From Ramlibacter sp. (GTDB lineage Bacteria > Pseudomonadota > Gammaproteobacteria > Burkholderiales > Burkholderiaceae_C): a DNA stretch of 47,295 nucleotides. This document shows, piece after piece, positions 8,139-15,860 of the stretch (position 1 is its first letter; the number at the start of each line of letters is the position of its first letter). The notes below the pieces were generated by a model. The model was not told the DNA's origin. It did no database searches and saw only the letters and a list, made by a program, of their open reading frames with translations. Made by a program: the position numbers and the translations under genes. The DNA is taken from NCBI GenBank assembly GCA_029237735.1, contig JAQZBU010000076.1, positions 1 through 47,295 on the forward strand, in the 5' to 3' direction.

Positions 8139-9281
8139 TCAGGCGGTGGAGACCAATCTGACCTCCGTGATCTCCGAAGGTGCACCCAAACGTTTCGGTG
8201 GGCCCCAGTATCCGGTGCCACGGCTGACGTAGATTCGCAACTGATCAATAGCGTGCAGCCCGGCAGTAAATGGCTGCTGGAATCGAACAAAGAAGTTCCA
8301 GGGCAGGAATTGACCGCCGTGCGTGTGGCCTGACAACTGCAAGTCGAACCCGGCCTTTGCGGCGGCCACGGCGCTGCGTGGCTGGTGCGCCAGCAACACT
8401 TTCGCGCCTGCATCGGCGGGCGCGCCGGCGAGCGCGGCCTGCGGGTCGCTGCGATGCGAAGCGTCGAAGTGGCCCGCGCTGTAGTCGGAGACGCCCGCGA
8501 GCACCAGGCGCGCGCCGTCCTGCTCGATGACCACGTGCCGGTTCTGCAGCACCTCGATGCCCAGGCGCTGCAAGTGCACCATCCATGCTTCCACGCCCGA
8601 GTAGTACTCGTGATTGCCGGTGACGAAGAAGCTGCCATGGCGCGAGACGAGCCGCTGCAGGGGCGCAACATGGCGGGCCAGTTCGATGACACCACCGTCG
8701 ACCAGGTCGCCCGTGATGGCCACGAGGTCGGGCTTCAGGCGATTGACGGCCTCGACGATCGCTTCGACATAGCGCTCGCCGATGGTCGGGCCGACGTGGA
8801 TGTCGGTGATCTGCACGATGCGAAAGCCGTGCAGTGCGGGTGGCAGGCCGGCGATGGGAATTTCAATCGTGACGACCCGGGCGGTGCGCCTCGCGTTGAC
8901 ATAGCCGAGCAGTGTCACGGCCAGGCCCAGTAGAGGCACCGCAGCGGCGGAGGCAGTTTGCAGGTCGTCCAGCGGTACGCGCATCGGTGCGACCCACGCC
9001 ACCAGTTGCGCGACCAGTAGAAGTGCGTCGCGCAGCAGCGTGAAGACGAGCAGCGACGAGAACAGGCCCATGAACAGCAGGCCCGCCCAGGCGAGCGTGT
9101 CGGCAGCGGGCGGCTTGGCGAGCCGCCGCGCCAGCAATCCCATGGGCACGCACAATGCCGATGTCACGAGCAGCAGCGTGAACATCGTCGACGGCAGCGC
9201 GTCCGGTAACGCAGGCCCCACGCGGGCGCCTATGTAGAGGTGCAGTGCGGCCGAGAGGGCGAACAGGGTGGCGAAGGACAT
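8139..9281 (-). CDS. Membrane-anchored metallophosphoesterase (YkuE/YaeI type)
   Basis: 380 residues from ATG 9281 (a GTG at 9287 is also possible; AGGTGG lies immediately before the ATG). The N-terminal 150 residues hold about four hydrophobic helices. The C-terminal domain has the full calcineurin-like set: DIHVG (D-x-H), GDLVDGG, GNHEYY, LLAHQP and GHTHGGQ, which bind a two-metal centre. Related proteins (B. subtilis YkuE, E. coli YaeI) are phosphodiesterases or lipid-phosphate hydrolases acting at the membrane; LpxG/LpxH-like UDP-diacylglucosamine hydrolysis is possible but unproven here. The gene lies 31 bp downstream of the TPR gene on the same strand. Confidence 0.88.
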   Translation of the reverse strand: MSFATLFALSAALHLYIGARVGPALPDALPSTMFTLLLVTSALCVPMGLLARRLAKPPAADTLAWAGLLFMGLFSSLLVFTLLRDALLLVAQLVAWVAPMRVPLDDLQTASAAAVPLLGLAVTLLGYVNARRTARVVTIEIPIAGLPPALHGFRIVQITDIHVGPTIGERYVEAIVEAVNRLKPDLVAITGDLVDGGVIELARHVAPLQRLVSRHGSFFVTGNHEYYSGVEAWMVHLQRLGIEVLQNRHVVIEQDGARLVLAGVSDYSAGHFDASHRSDPQAALAGAPADAGAKVLLAHQPRSAVAAAKAGFDLQLSGHTHGGQFLPWNFFVRFQQPFTAGLHAIDQLRIYVSRGTGYWGPPKRLGAPSEITEVRLVSTA

Positions 9282-9312
9282 AACCACCTACATGGTGCCG
9301 ATAACCCGATCC

Positions 9313-9885
9313 TCAATGCACCGTGCCGCCGAACTTGCCGTAGTTGGAGAGCAGGATATGCGCGGCGGCCTCGGAAGGCTCTGGCAGTGAAGAGCCGGAC
9401 GACTTGTGTTGCGCCTCTTCGATGCCGCAAAGGACTTTTTCAATGTCGTGCGACATCGCTGCATTTTCCGTATTGCGGTCGAGTCCGGTCTTGAAATGAG
9501 CCCTGGCTTGTTCGAAGTCGTCATGCGCGAGAGCCGCGAATCCCCGGACGAAGTGGGCGTCGTCCAACGCGAACAGGGGCTCCCACGTGACAAGCGCCAC
9601 CGCCGCCCGGCCCGAGCTGAACTGGAGCAGCCCGAGCTGGTAACGAGCGATGTAGAACGCCGGGGCAAGCAACACCGCGTTGGCCAGCGCCGCCTCGGCC
9701 TTGTCGAACTGGCCGAGCGCGGCGTATTCCGACCCGGCCAGGAAATGCGGGACGCCACTGGTCGGGCGCGCGAGGCTGGCCTGGTCAAAAAGCTCGAGGG
9801 CTTTCTCCACGTCATTGGACCGGCTGGCAGCCAGCCCCGCCTGTAGCAGGTCGTCGAAGGGAGAGGAGTGGGAGTGATCTGACAT
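9313..9885 (-). CDS. Tetratricopeptide-repeat protein
   Basis: 190 residues from ATG 9885 (a TTG at 9900 extends the frame by five codons). It is built of helical pairs with TPR-like spacing: LLQAGLAASRSNDVEKALELFDQA, VPHFLAGSEYAALGQFDKAEAALANA, ARYQLGLLQFSSGRAAVALVTW and RGFAALAHDDFEQARAHFKTG (shown in parts). It ends LLSNYGKFGGTVH. It is divergent from the hook-like chimera gene with about 180 bp between. Small TPR proteins often act as chaperones for type III or flagellar export substrates (LcrH/SycD class), so a link with the adjacent block is plausible, but the sequence alone does not show it. Confidence 0.8.
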   Translation of the reverse strand: MSDHSHSSPFDDLLQAGLAASRSNDVEKALELFDQASLARPTSGVPHFLAGSEYAALGQFDKAEAALANAVLLAPAFYIARYQLGLLQFSSGRAAVALVTWEPLFALDDAHFVRGFAALAHDDFEQARAHFKTGLDRNTENAAMSHDIEKVLCGIEEAQHKSSGSSLPEPSEAAAHILLSNYGKFGGTVH

Positions 9886-9942
9886 TGGCTGCGCGGGCAA
9901 GCGCCTCGTGTTTTCACACTATATCCCCCGATTGGAGGAGGT

Positions 9943-9965
9943 GTTTAGCACCCTCGGGGCTAAAC
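9943..9965. promoter_or_regulatory. Inverted repeat in the divergent intergenic region
   Basis: GTTTAGC and GCTAAAC form a perfect 7-bp inverted repeat separated by nine bases (ACCCTCGGG). It lies between the divergent TPR gene and the hook-like chimera, and its right arm overlaps the candidate sigma-28 -35 element. Possible operator or transcript hairpin. Confidence 0.35.
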
Positions 9966-9987
9966 GGAAGCGCTCTGCCGGCGATGT
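9961..9987 (+). promoter_or_regulatory. Candidate sigma-28 (FliA) promoter
   Basis: TAAA, then exactly 15 bases, then GGCGATGT. The flagellar sigma consensus is TAAA-N15-GCCGATAA, so the -35 box and spacing are exact and five of eight -10 positions match. It lies 76 bp before the ATG of the chimera gene, whose operon ends in a FliA-like sigma gene. With a short motif in GC-rich DNA a chance match is possible. Confidence 0.35.
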
Positions 9988-10063
9988 ACTGCTTGAACGG
10001 TCACTGGAAGACGGGGGAGGTTTGTCCCTGCGCTGCGGCCCCACAACAAGAATCGGAACGGAC

Positions 10064-11830
10064 ATGGTTGCAATCGTCAGTGGCAATAGCCTGGGTTTGA
10101 GTTTGACTTCGATGGCCAACTTGGGGCAGGCCGGCGTCCTTGGCACGGCGACCCAGGGACAAAGCGGGGAGCGGGCTTTCGTCAACGTCACCAATGGAAA
10201 CCTGGTGCTGCAAAACCAGGACGATTACCTGGCGGCCGTGGGTAGCGACATCGAGAGCCTGCGCACGTACAACAGCCAGGGGCTGCTGGTCGGGACCGCG
10301 CAGGACGGCTGGGCGGTGGGCGCGATGCGCCAGCGCATCGAAGTGTCAGATGCGCAGCTGGTGCGCACCGACCGGGACAGCGCGCGCGCGACCTACACGG
10401 GAGACGCGGCCAACGGCTATGTCAGCACTTCGGGCGGTGGGGCCTACGACCGGATCACGAAGGTCGGGGACGAATACCTCTGGATTGATGGCGCCACGGG
10501 GCTGCAAGAGCGGTACGACGCCGCAGGACGGATCGTCGAGTCCATCGACACCGACAGCCAGTCTGTCGCCTACACGTACAACGCCGCCGGGCAGCTGGAG
10601 CGCGTGATCGGCGCCAATGGCGAGACTGTGACTTACCGCTACGACAGTGGCAAGCTCACCGGCATCGACACCGCGTTCGCGGACAACAGCACGGTCAGCA
10701 AAGTCAGCTACGACTATGACGCTGGCAATCGGCTGATCAAGGTCAGGGTCGACCTGAGCCCGGCCGACGGCTCCATCGCCGATGGCAACGTCTTCGAGAC
10801 TTGCTACACCTACGGCACGATGCAGGTCGGCTACGGCTTGAACACCGCCGGCACTGTGCTGAATTTCGAGCAAGGCGAGCTGCGGCAATCCGGCAACAAT
10901 CTCGACCTCGCAATTGATGGGCAGGGGCTCTTCACCGTTCAGGACACGAGCGGCAACCTGCACTACACGCGCGCAGGACAATTTACTTTCAACTCTGATG
11001 GCATCCTGGTGAATCGGGTCGACCAGAGCAAGGTCATGGGGCAGGACGCCAACGGGGCAATCGGCCAGATCAGCATAGCCGGGCAATCGACGCTCGAGGG
11101 CAAGGCGACGACGATCCTCAAGTTCGCTGGAAATCTCTCCAGCACGGCTACAGGCCAGACCATCGGTTCAGTGAAGGTTATCGATAGTGTCGGCGGCGAA
11201 CACCTTCTCACCGTGAAGCTTACCAACGACGGCGCGACCACGCCTGGCAGCTGGAGTGTCGAGGTGCTCGACGGCACAACCCTGGTGGGGACTGGCGAGA
11301 TCGTGTTCGTCAACGGCCGTCCGGAGCTCGCGAGCTCCACGGTGAGCGTCACCTACATGCCCGTCGGCCTTCAGGCCATTCCGCTCACCCTTGATTTCAG
11401 CAAGGACGTGACATCGTTCGCCGCCGGCAATCTCTCGACATTGGCTTTCGTCTCGCAAGATGGCTATCCGCCTGGTGCACTGTCAGGTGTCGGCTTCGAT
11501 GCTTTGGGAACACTCATCTTGACCTACGCGAATGGACAGACCGTGAAGGGATCGAAGCTCTCGCTGGGACGCTTCGACAGCCTCGATGCGGTCGAGTCCG
11601 TCGGGAGCAACCAGTTCGACGCGACGAACAGCCTTGCATGGCACACCGGGCTGGCGGGTGACGGCGGGTTTGGCTCCGTTCGTTCGGGGATGGTCGAGCT
11701 GTCGAACGTCGACCTGTCGCAGGAGTTCAGCGATCTGGTGATCATGCAACGCGGCTACCAGGCTTCGTCGCAGGTCATCTCCACAGCCAATGACATGCTG
11801 CAAGAGCTCTTCCAGATGAAGAGCAAGTAA
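10064..11830 (+). CDS. YD/RHS-repeat N-terminus fused to flagellar hook (FlgE-like) C-terminus
   Basis: 588 residues from ATG 10064. Residues 1-75 (MVAIVSGNSLGL, GERAFVNVTNGNLVLQNQDD, SLRTYNSQG) look like the conserved start of very large YD/RHS-repeat surface proteins known from Comamonadaceae. Residues about 149-250 contain YD repeats (RYDAAGRIVES, AYTYNAAGQLERV, TYRYDSGKLTGI, SYDYDAGNRLIKV). From about 255 on it is hook-like: VGYGLNTAG, NFEQGELRQSGNNLDLAIDG, GLFTVQDTSG, HYTRAGQFTFNSDGILVN, a variable domain, and the C-terminal D0-type helix (LSNVDLSQEFSDLVIMQRGY, then QASSQVISTANDMLQELF). The usual FlgE N-terminal D0 helix (about 70 residues beginning like SFQQGLSGL) is absent, replaced by the YD segment. 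The junction is in frame near nucleotide 10810. Gene start supported by conservation-like N-terminus, not by a strong ribosome site. Either a novel export-apparatus-linked protein or the product of a deletion. Confidence 0.85.
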   Translation: MVAIVSGNSLGLSLTSMANLGQAGVLGTATQGQSGERAFVNVTNGNLVLQNQDDYLAAVGSDIESLRTYNSQGLLVGTAQDGWAVGAMRQRIEVSDAQLVRTDRDSARATYTGDAANGYVSTSGGGAYDRITKVGDEYLWIDGATGLQERYDAAGRIVESIDTDSQSVAYTYNAAGQLERVIGANGETVTYRYDSGKLTGIDTAFADNSTVSKVSYDYDAGNRLIKVRVDLSPADGSIADGNVFETCYTYGTMQVGYGLNTAGTVLNFEQGELRQSGNNLDLAIDGQGLFTVQDTSGNLHYTRAGQFTFNSDGILVNRVDQSKVMGQDANGAIGQISIAGQSTLEGKATTILKFAGNLSSTATGQTIGSVKVIDSVGGEHLLTVKLTNDGATTPGSWSVEVLDGTTLVGTGEIVFVNGRPELASSTVSVTYMPVGLQAIPLTLDFSKDVTSFAAGNLSTLAFVSQDGYPPGALSGVGFDALGTLILTYANGQTVKGSKLSLGRFDSLDAVESVGSNQFDATNSLAWHTGLAGDGGFGSVRSGMVELSNVDLSQEFSDLVIMQRGYQASSQVISTANDMLQELFQMKSK

Positions 11831-11838
11831 TTCTGGCC

Positions 11839-12714
11839 ATGACGAATTGCACGACCATGTTGCTTGCGGCGACGCACGCCGTCGAGCCACTCCAGTGGTG
11901 GACGGATGCGGAGCTGGACGCCGTCCGGGTTCCCGTCGAAGACGCGTGCTCGGCTTGGGTACGGGACTGGATAGGCAGTACGCCGATAGTCGAGGCCACC
12001 GTGGCGCGTGCCCACGAGCGGCCGCAGACCAATCGTTCGGCTTGGGTTCCGCTTGGAAATCGGGGCGAGCGCGCGGCGTGGATGCAGGCTCGTACCGGTG
12101 CTGTGGAGGATGTACTGCACACATTGTTTCCGACGGAGCCGGGGCACAGTGCCTTGCAGTCGATGCAAGGTATCGCCTACGCCGTCGCCGCGAAGGCCCA
12201 CTCTGCGCTGGCTGAGATCTTGCAGTCGCGAATCGGCTTGGGCGCATCTGCTGACGAAGCTCAGCCCGACGCTGCGCTCTTCAAGCCGTGGTCTGGGTCG
12301 GTGCTGATTTCCGTGACCATACCGGGCCGCAGCGCTATTGCAGTGCTGCTGAATTGCGCAACTGCCCGGTCCTTTCTTGCCCCCGGTGCCGGCCGGAAAG
12401 AACCGAGCCAGCCGAAGCCGCGCGCGGCGCTCGAGCCGTTGGCACAGGCGCTTGCCGATCGAACGCTGCTCTTGCGCATCGGACTGTCGTCATGCGAACT
12501 GGACATCGGCACCCTGGAGAGCCTTCGTGTCGGGGACATCGTTCCGCTTCCTCACTCGCTCGATGCGCCGCTACAGGTTTCGACTGTGCAGGGCGTTCAG
12601 GTCTGTGCTGGGTTTCTCGGCGCCCACCACGGCGTCAAGGCAATTGAGCTGGCCCGCGAAGTGTCGATCGATCGTGACGCCCAATTCTCCCAACACTCAC
12701 AAAGACAGGTATGA
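11839..12714 (+). CDS. FliM/SctQ-like C-ring protein with SpoA domain
   Basis: 291 residues. The C-terminal 75 residues (LLRIGLSSCELDIGTLESLR, VGDIVPLPHSLDAPLQVST, GAHHGVKAIELA) are a SpoA (surface presentation of antigens) domain, as in FliM, FliN and type III SctQ. The first 200 residues are divergent, and I see no FliM N-terminal CheY-binding motif (LSQxEIDALL-like). The protein therefore looks more like a SctQ or reduced FliM than a chemotaxis-linked switch. It starts 8 bp after the chimera gene and overlaps fliN by 4 bp (ATGA). Predicted site: cytoplasmic face of an export apparatus. Confidence 0.75.
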   Translation: MTNCTTMLLAATHAVEPLQWWTDAELDAVRVPVEDACSAWVRDWIGSTPIVEATVARAHERPQTNRSAWVPLGNRGERAAWMQARTGAVEDVLHTLFPTEPGHSALQSMQGIAYAVAAKAHSALAEILQSRIGLGASADEAQPDAALFKPWSGSVLISVTIPGRSAIAVLLNCATARSFLAPGAGRKEPSQPKPRAALEPLAQALADRTLLLRIGLSSCELDIGTLESLRVGDIVPLPHSLDAPLQVSTVQGVQVCAGFLGAHHGVKAIELAREVSIDRDAQFSQHSQRQV

Positions 12715-13079
12715 GTTCCGAAAAAATACATGAACCCGGGCGCACAGGCCTCGCTTTGCCCACAGCACAGATCATCAGTCTTGGCGACCTGCATGGCGAC
12801 TCGGCGCATCGTGCTTCGCCACCCGCGCCAATACTGGAAAACGCCAACCCGATACATTCAGTTCGAGCTCGGCTGCAGGTCTGCGTGGGGCATACGGAGC
12901 TCAGCGTGGGCGAACTGCTTGCCGCGAAGGAGCACCACGTTCTGCTGCTGGACCGAACTTTGGACGAGCCGGTCGACATGCTGCTCGAAGGCAAGGTCGT
13001 CGCGAGAGGCCAGTTGGTCGCGGTCGATGGATGTTTCGCCGTACGGATTACCGAGCTTCCAGTACCGTTGAAGGCATGA
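12711..13079 (+). CDS. fliN: FliN-like C-ring protein
   Basis: 122 residues, start overlapping the FliM-like stop. Residues about 48-118 form a SpoA domain: SVRARLQVCVGHTELSVGEL, then LLAAKEHHVLLLDRTLDEPV and LLEGKVVARGQLVAVDGCFA, with VRITEL at the end. This is the FliN pattern (short protein ending in a single SpoA domain). FliN tetramers form the lower C-ring and receive export cargo. Its pairing with the larger SpoA protein just upstream is the normal fliM-fliN arrangement. The first 45 residues are unrelated to known motifs. Confidence 0.85.
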   Translation: MSSEKIHEPGRTGLALPTAQIISLGDLHGDSAHRASPPAPILENANPIHSVRARLQVCVGHTELSVGELLAAKEHHVLLLDRTLDEPVDMLLEGKVVARGQLVAVDGCFAVRITELPVPLKA

Positions 13080-13086
13080 GAGTGCC

Positions 13087-13572
13087 ATGAAGCAAGCGCG
13101 TTTGCAGGCCATCGTGGCCGCGTTAGCCTTCTCGTTCGGTTGCGCCCAGGCCGCTCCGGAAGTAGAGCCGGCGCACCAAGCCGCGGCTGCGGCCTCGGCG
13201 CGAGTTCAATTTCCCGAGCTTCCGTTGAGGCGGGACGCTGCGCCCGGCGAGTCAACTGCCGCGTCCATCGCATGGGCTGTGCTGTTCCTGGCTGTCGTGA
13301 CCGGCGCAGGCTTCGTCCTCGTTCGCAGAGGCGGGATTGCGGGCTTGCGGCCGGGCGCCGGATGGCCGCGGCCCGGCACGAGCAACGCCGGCAGGCCCGT
13401 GTCGCTGGGGCGGACGGCGTTGACGCAACAGGCAAGCGTGCATGTGATCGAATGGAGGGGCGAAGAACTGCTTCTCGGGTGCACGTCGCATTCGGTGGCA
13501 TTGTTGGCGCGTGCTCCCGCGGCGCCGACCGCATCGGGCAAAACGGGCGACGGCGCGGGGGCAGGCACGTGA
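13087..13572 (+). CDS. fliO: FliO-like flagellar biosynthesis protein
   Basis: 161 residues with a signal-like N-terminus (VAALAFSFGCAQAAP), a periplasmic Ala/Glu-rich stretch, one membrane helix (about residues 62-80, SIAWAVLFLAVVTGAGFVLV) and a cytoplasmic domain with GRTALTQQASVHVIEWRGEE and LLLGCTSHSVALLAR. This TM plus small beta domain is the FliO pattern; FliO helps assemble the FliP ring. FliO is poorly conserved and is recognised here mainly by this motif and by lying between fliN and fliP, seven bp after fliN and overlapping fliP. Confidence 0.8.
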   Translation: MKQARLQAIVAALAFSFGCAQAAPEVEPAHQAAAAASARVQFPELPLRRDAAPGESTAASIAWAVLFLAVVTGAGFVLVRRGGIAGLRPGAGWPRPGTSNAGRPVSLGRTALTQQASVHVIEWRGEELLLGCTSHSVALLARAPAAPTASGKTGDGAGAGT

Positions 13573-14483
13573 ATTCAGCCTGGGTGATTGCATTGCGGCT
13601 GGTACTCGCGTCGGTGATCGCGTTCGGCGCATCAGGATTCGCCGCGGCCGAACCTGGTGAGCTGGTGCAGTTCCCCGGCGGCGGCGGTGAATCTGTAGTG
13701 CAGCTGGTACACGAGCCGGTCGAAGCGGCAGAGCCTGCCTTGAAGCTCCTCCTTGCGCCAAGCCTGCAATCCAGTTCCACCCGGGCCAAGTCCCCACACA
13801 GCGAACCGACGGCGGCGGCAAGTTTTGGGGCGGCCCGTCCATCAGGGGCGGCCGGCGAGACATCCCAGGCAGTGAGGATCGTTGTCGGACTGACTGCATT
13901 GGCCATCCTGCCCGCGCTGCTGGTGTGCCTGACGGCCTTCCTGCGCATCATCATCGTGTTGTCGATGTTGCGGCACGCGATTGGAATGCCCGAGACGCCG
14001 CCAAACACCGTGCTGCTCGGTTTGGCGCTGTTTCTCACATTGTTCACCATGTCGCCGGTGCTCCACCAGCTTAACCAGGATGCCCTGCAACCGTTCATGG
14101 CCGGGAAGCTGGGCGTGGAGGCGGTCTACGACAAAGGAAGCGGGCCCATCCGCGAATTCATGGTCAGGCAAACGCGAGAGCAGGACCTGGCGCTGATGGT
14201 CGAACTGTCGAAGGCGAAGCGACCCGAGTCGATGGCCGACATCGGCAACGTGCAGCTGATTCCGGCATTCATGCTGTCGGAGTTGCGAGCGGCATTCCAG
14301 ATTGGCTTCGTCATCTTTCTGCCCTTCCTGCTGATCGACCTCATCGTTTCGAGCGTGCTGATGGCCTTGGGCATGATGATGATGCCGCCGACAACCGTCG
14401 CGCTGCCTTTGAAGATCCTGATGTTCATCCTCGTCGATGGCTGGAGTGTCGTGCTGAAGGCCCTGACCGGGTCGTTTCACTAG
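13569..14483 (+). CDS. fliP: FliP, export-gate membrane protein
   Basis: 304 residues with GTG start at 13569 overlapping the fliO stop (GTGA). A signal peptide (about residues 1-28) and a roughly 65-residue variable periplasmic part precede the FliP domain. The core is strongly conserved: LTAFLRIIIVLSMLRHAIG, PPNTVLLGLALFLTLFTMSP, IREFMVRQTREQDLALM, IPAFMLSELRAAFQIGFVIF, PFLLIDLIVSSVLMALGMMM, PPTTVALPLKILMFILVDGW. FliP forms the core of the flagellar type III export gate with FliQ and FliR, which are not found next to it. A larger unrelated frame covers the same strand upstream (from 13140) but the GTG after fliO is the sensible start. Confidence 0.92.
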   Translation: MNSAWVIALRLVLASVIAFGASGFAAAEPGELVQFPGGGGESVVQLVHEPVEAAEPALKLLLAPSLQSSSTRAKSPHSEPTAAASFGAARPSGAAGETSQAVRIVVGLTALAILPALLVCLTAFLRIIIVLSMLRHAIGMPETPPNTVLLGLALFLTLFTMSPVLHQLNQDALQPFMAGKLGVEAVYDKGSGPIREFMVRQTREQDLALMVELSKAKRPESMADIGNVQLIPAFMLSELRAAFQIGFVIFLPFLLIDLIVSSVLMALGMMMMPPTTVALPLKILMFILVDGWSVVLKALTGSFH

Positions 14484-14491
14484 AAGACATC

Positions 14492-15244
14492 ATGGGTGGC
14501 CAGGCGGACGTCGCAGAGGCTTCCCTATGGGAGCTGTGGCGCAGCCATGCGGACGCCAGCGCGCGTGAGCGCCTGCTTGAGTTGCACATGCCGTACGCGC
14601 GTATTGTGGCCGCGTCGTATTACTCCAAGCGGTTCCACGACGAGATCGAGTTTGCGGATTACCTTCAGCTCGCATCGCTTGGCTTGATCGAAGCGCTTGA
14701 TCGGTTCGACCCGGCGGTAGGCGTCCAGTTCAGGACCTTCGCCGCCCGGCGCATGCATGGTGCCCTGCTGGACGGTATCGAACGGTTGACGGAAAAGCAG
14801 CAACAGATCGCGGCGCGACAGCGTCTGGAAAAACAGCGGCGAGCCGCCCTCAAGGAGGCGGCGATGGCAGATACCGTGAACTCAGCTGCGGGGAATGGTT
14901 CTCAGGTGCTCCGGTACGTTGCCGAAGCAGGGCTGGCCTTCGCGCTGGCGTGGATTCTCGACGGCACGGGCATGCTCGACGACGGCGAGAAGACCGAAAT
15001 AATTCCCTTCTATCGCAGCACCGAACTGCGCGAGCTGAGGCAACGCATCGTCGACCTGGTCAATGCATTGCCTGCGCAGGAGCGCTGCGTCCTCCAACGA
15101 CACTACTTTCAGGAAGTGCCCTTCCATGAGATCGCCGTCATGTTGGGCGTGACCAAAGGCCGAATCTCGCAAATTCACAGGAAGGCGCTTGGCCGCCTGA
15201 AGGATGAATTGCGAGGGCAGCAGGACTGCGATGTGGCCTGGTAG
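14492..15244 (+). CDS. FliA-like flagellar sigma factor (sigma-28 family)
   Basis: 250 residues. Region 2 is clear: LLELHMPYARIVAASYY, DEIEFADYLQLASLGLIEAL, FDPAVGVQFRTFAARRMHGA, LLDGIERL. Region 4 contains LPAQERCVLQRHYFQEVPFH and the helix-turn-helix EIAVMLGVTKGRISQIHRKA. The middle (residues about 110-170), including a hydrophobic VAEAGLAFALAWIL, is unlike standard region 3. It follows fliP by 8 bp, so the sigma factor is probably made from the same transcript as the export genes and may drive the candidate sigma-28 site ahead of the chimera gene. An anti-sigma factor FlgM is not seen in the window. Confidence 0.82.
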   Translation: MGGQADVAEASLWELWRSHADASARERLLELHMPYARIVAASYYSKRFHDEIEFADYLQLASLGLIEALDRFDPAVGVQFRTFAARRMHGALLDGIERLTEKQQQIAARQRLEKQRRAALKEAAMADTVNSAAGNGSQVLRYVAEAGLAFALAWILDGTGMLDDGEKTEIIPFYRSTELRELRQRIVDLVNALPAQERCVLQRHYFQEVPFHEIAVMLGVTKGRISQIHRKALGRLKDELRGQQDCDVAW

Positions 15245-15251
15245 GGTTGGC

Positions 15252-15641
15252 CTATGCGCTGCCTCCGACTGCCGATTTCAGCAGCAAACGCGCTGCATCG
15301 ATCGACGCTTTTGCAAGCTCCGGGTCACTTTCCATCTGGGTCTGGACGTGGTCGACCATTGTCGAGAACGCAGGGTCGCCGAGCAGTTCCTGGCCGAGTT
15401 CGGAGAGCAGGACCGTTTCGAGAAAGACCCTGAAAGCCTTCTTCTCCCGCGTCGGATCGTCCGATGCAATTGCCCGAATGCGCTGTGCCACCAGCGACGC
15501 AAGGTCGGGGCTGCCTGCTGCGGCGCTGACCACCGGCTTGCGCTTGCCTGCGGGGGACTTCACCTCGTGCCGGCGTCGCAAGGAAGCGACCTGGACGCGG
15601 ATCAGTGATGCAAGCTGGCTGGTGGGATCAAGACCGGGCAC
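15252..15641 (-). CDS. Small protein of unknown function next to the flagellar-type block
   Basis: 129 residues with GTG start at 15641, strongly supported by AAGGAG seven bases upstream on the minus strand. Soluble, mostly helical and charged: LASLIRVQVASLRRRHEV near the start, then a basic KSPAGKRKP linker and a helical C-terminal half (LASLVAQRIRAIASDD, AFRVFLETVLLSELGQELLG, DHVQTQMESDPELAKASIDA). No motif recognised. It converges on the sigma-factor gene with only 7 bp between stops, so it may belong functionally to the block; possible roles such as export chaperone or anti-sigma are guesses. Confidence 0.75.
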   Translation of the reverse strand: MPGLDPTSQLASLIRVQVASLRRRHEVKSPAGKRKPVVSAAAGSPDLASLVAQRIRAIASDDPTREKKAFRVFLETVLLSELGQELLGDPAFSTMVDHVQTQMESDPELAKASIDAARLLLKSAVGGSA

Positions 15642-15860
15642 GGACTCTCCTTCGCCAGGATTTTAGCTTTTCATCGGAACTTTCCTACTTTTCCCCCCAC
15701 GCGCCAAACCCTGAGTTTTATCAAACGCCCCCTCATACCCCAGGAGTACTGTCGCGTGGTCGACCGCCAGAGGGGATCGCTAGGCAATTGGTGTTGGTCT
15801 TCATGTAAGCTTGCGGTCAGCTAGGCTTAGACAACCGTTCATTTATCGAGGAGTGACTCC
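15642..15860. other. Non-coding gap upstream of pntA
   Basis: About 219 bp with lower GC than its surroundings. It should contain the pntA promoter, but I cannot choose a convincing -35/-10 pair. CGAGGAGTGACTCC just before 15861 is the ribosome site. Nothing else recognised. Confidence 0.5.

Noticed and set aside
15642..15860. A specific pntA promoter
   Set aside because: Several partial -35 and -10 look-alikes exist, but none has both boxes at 16-18 bp spacing.
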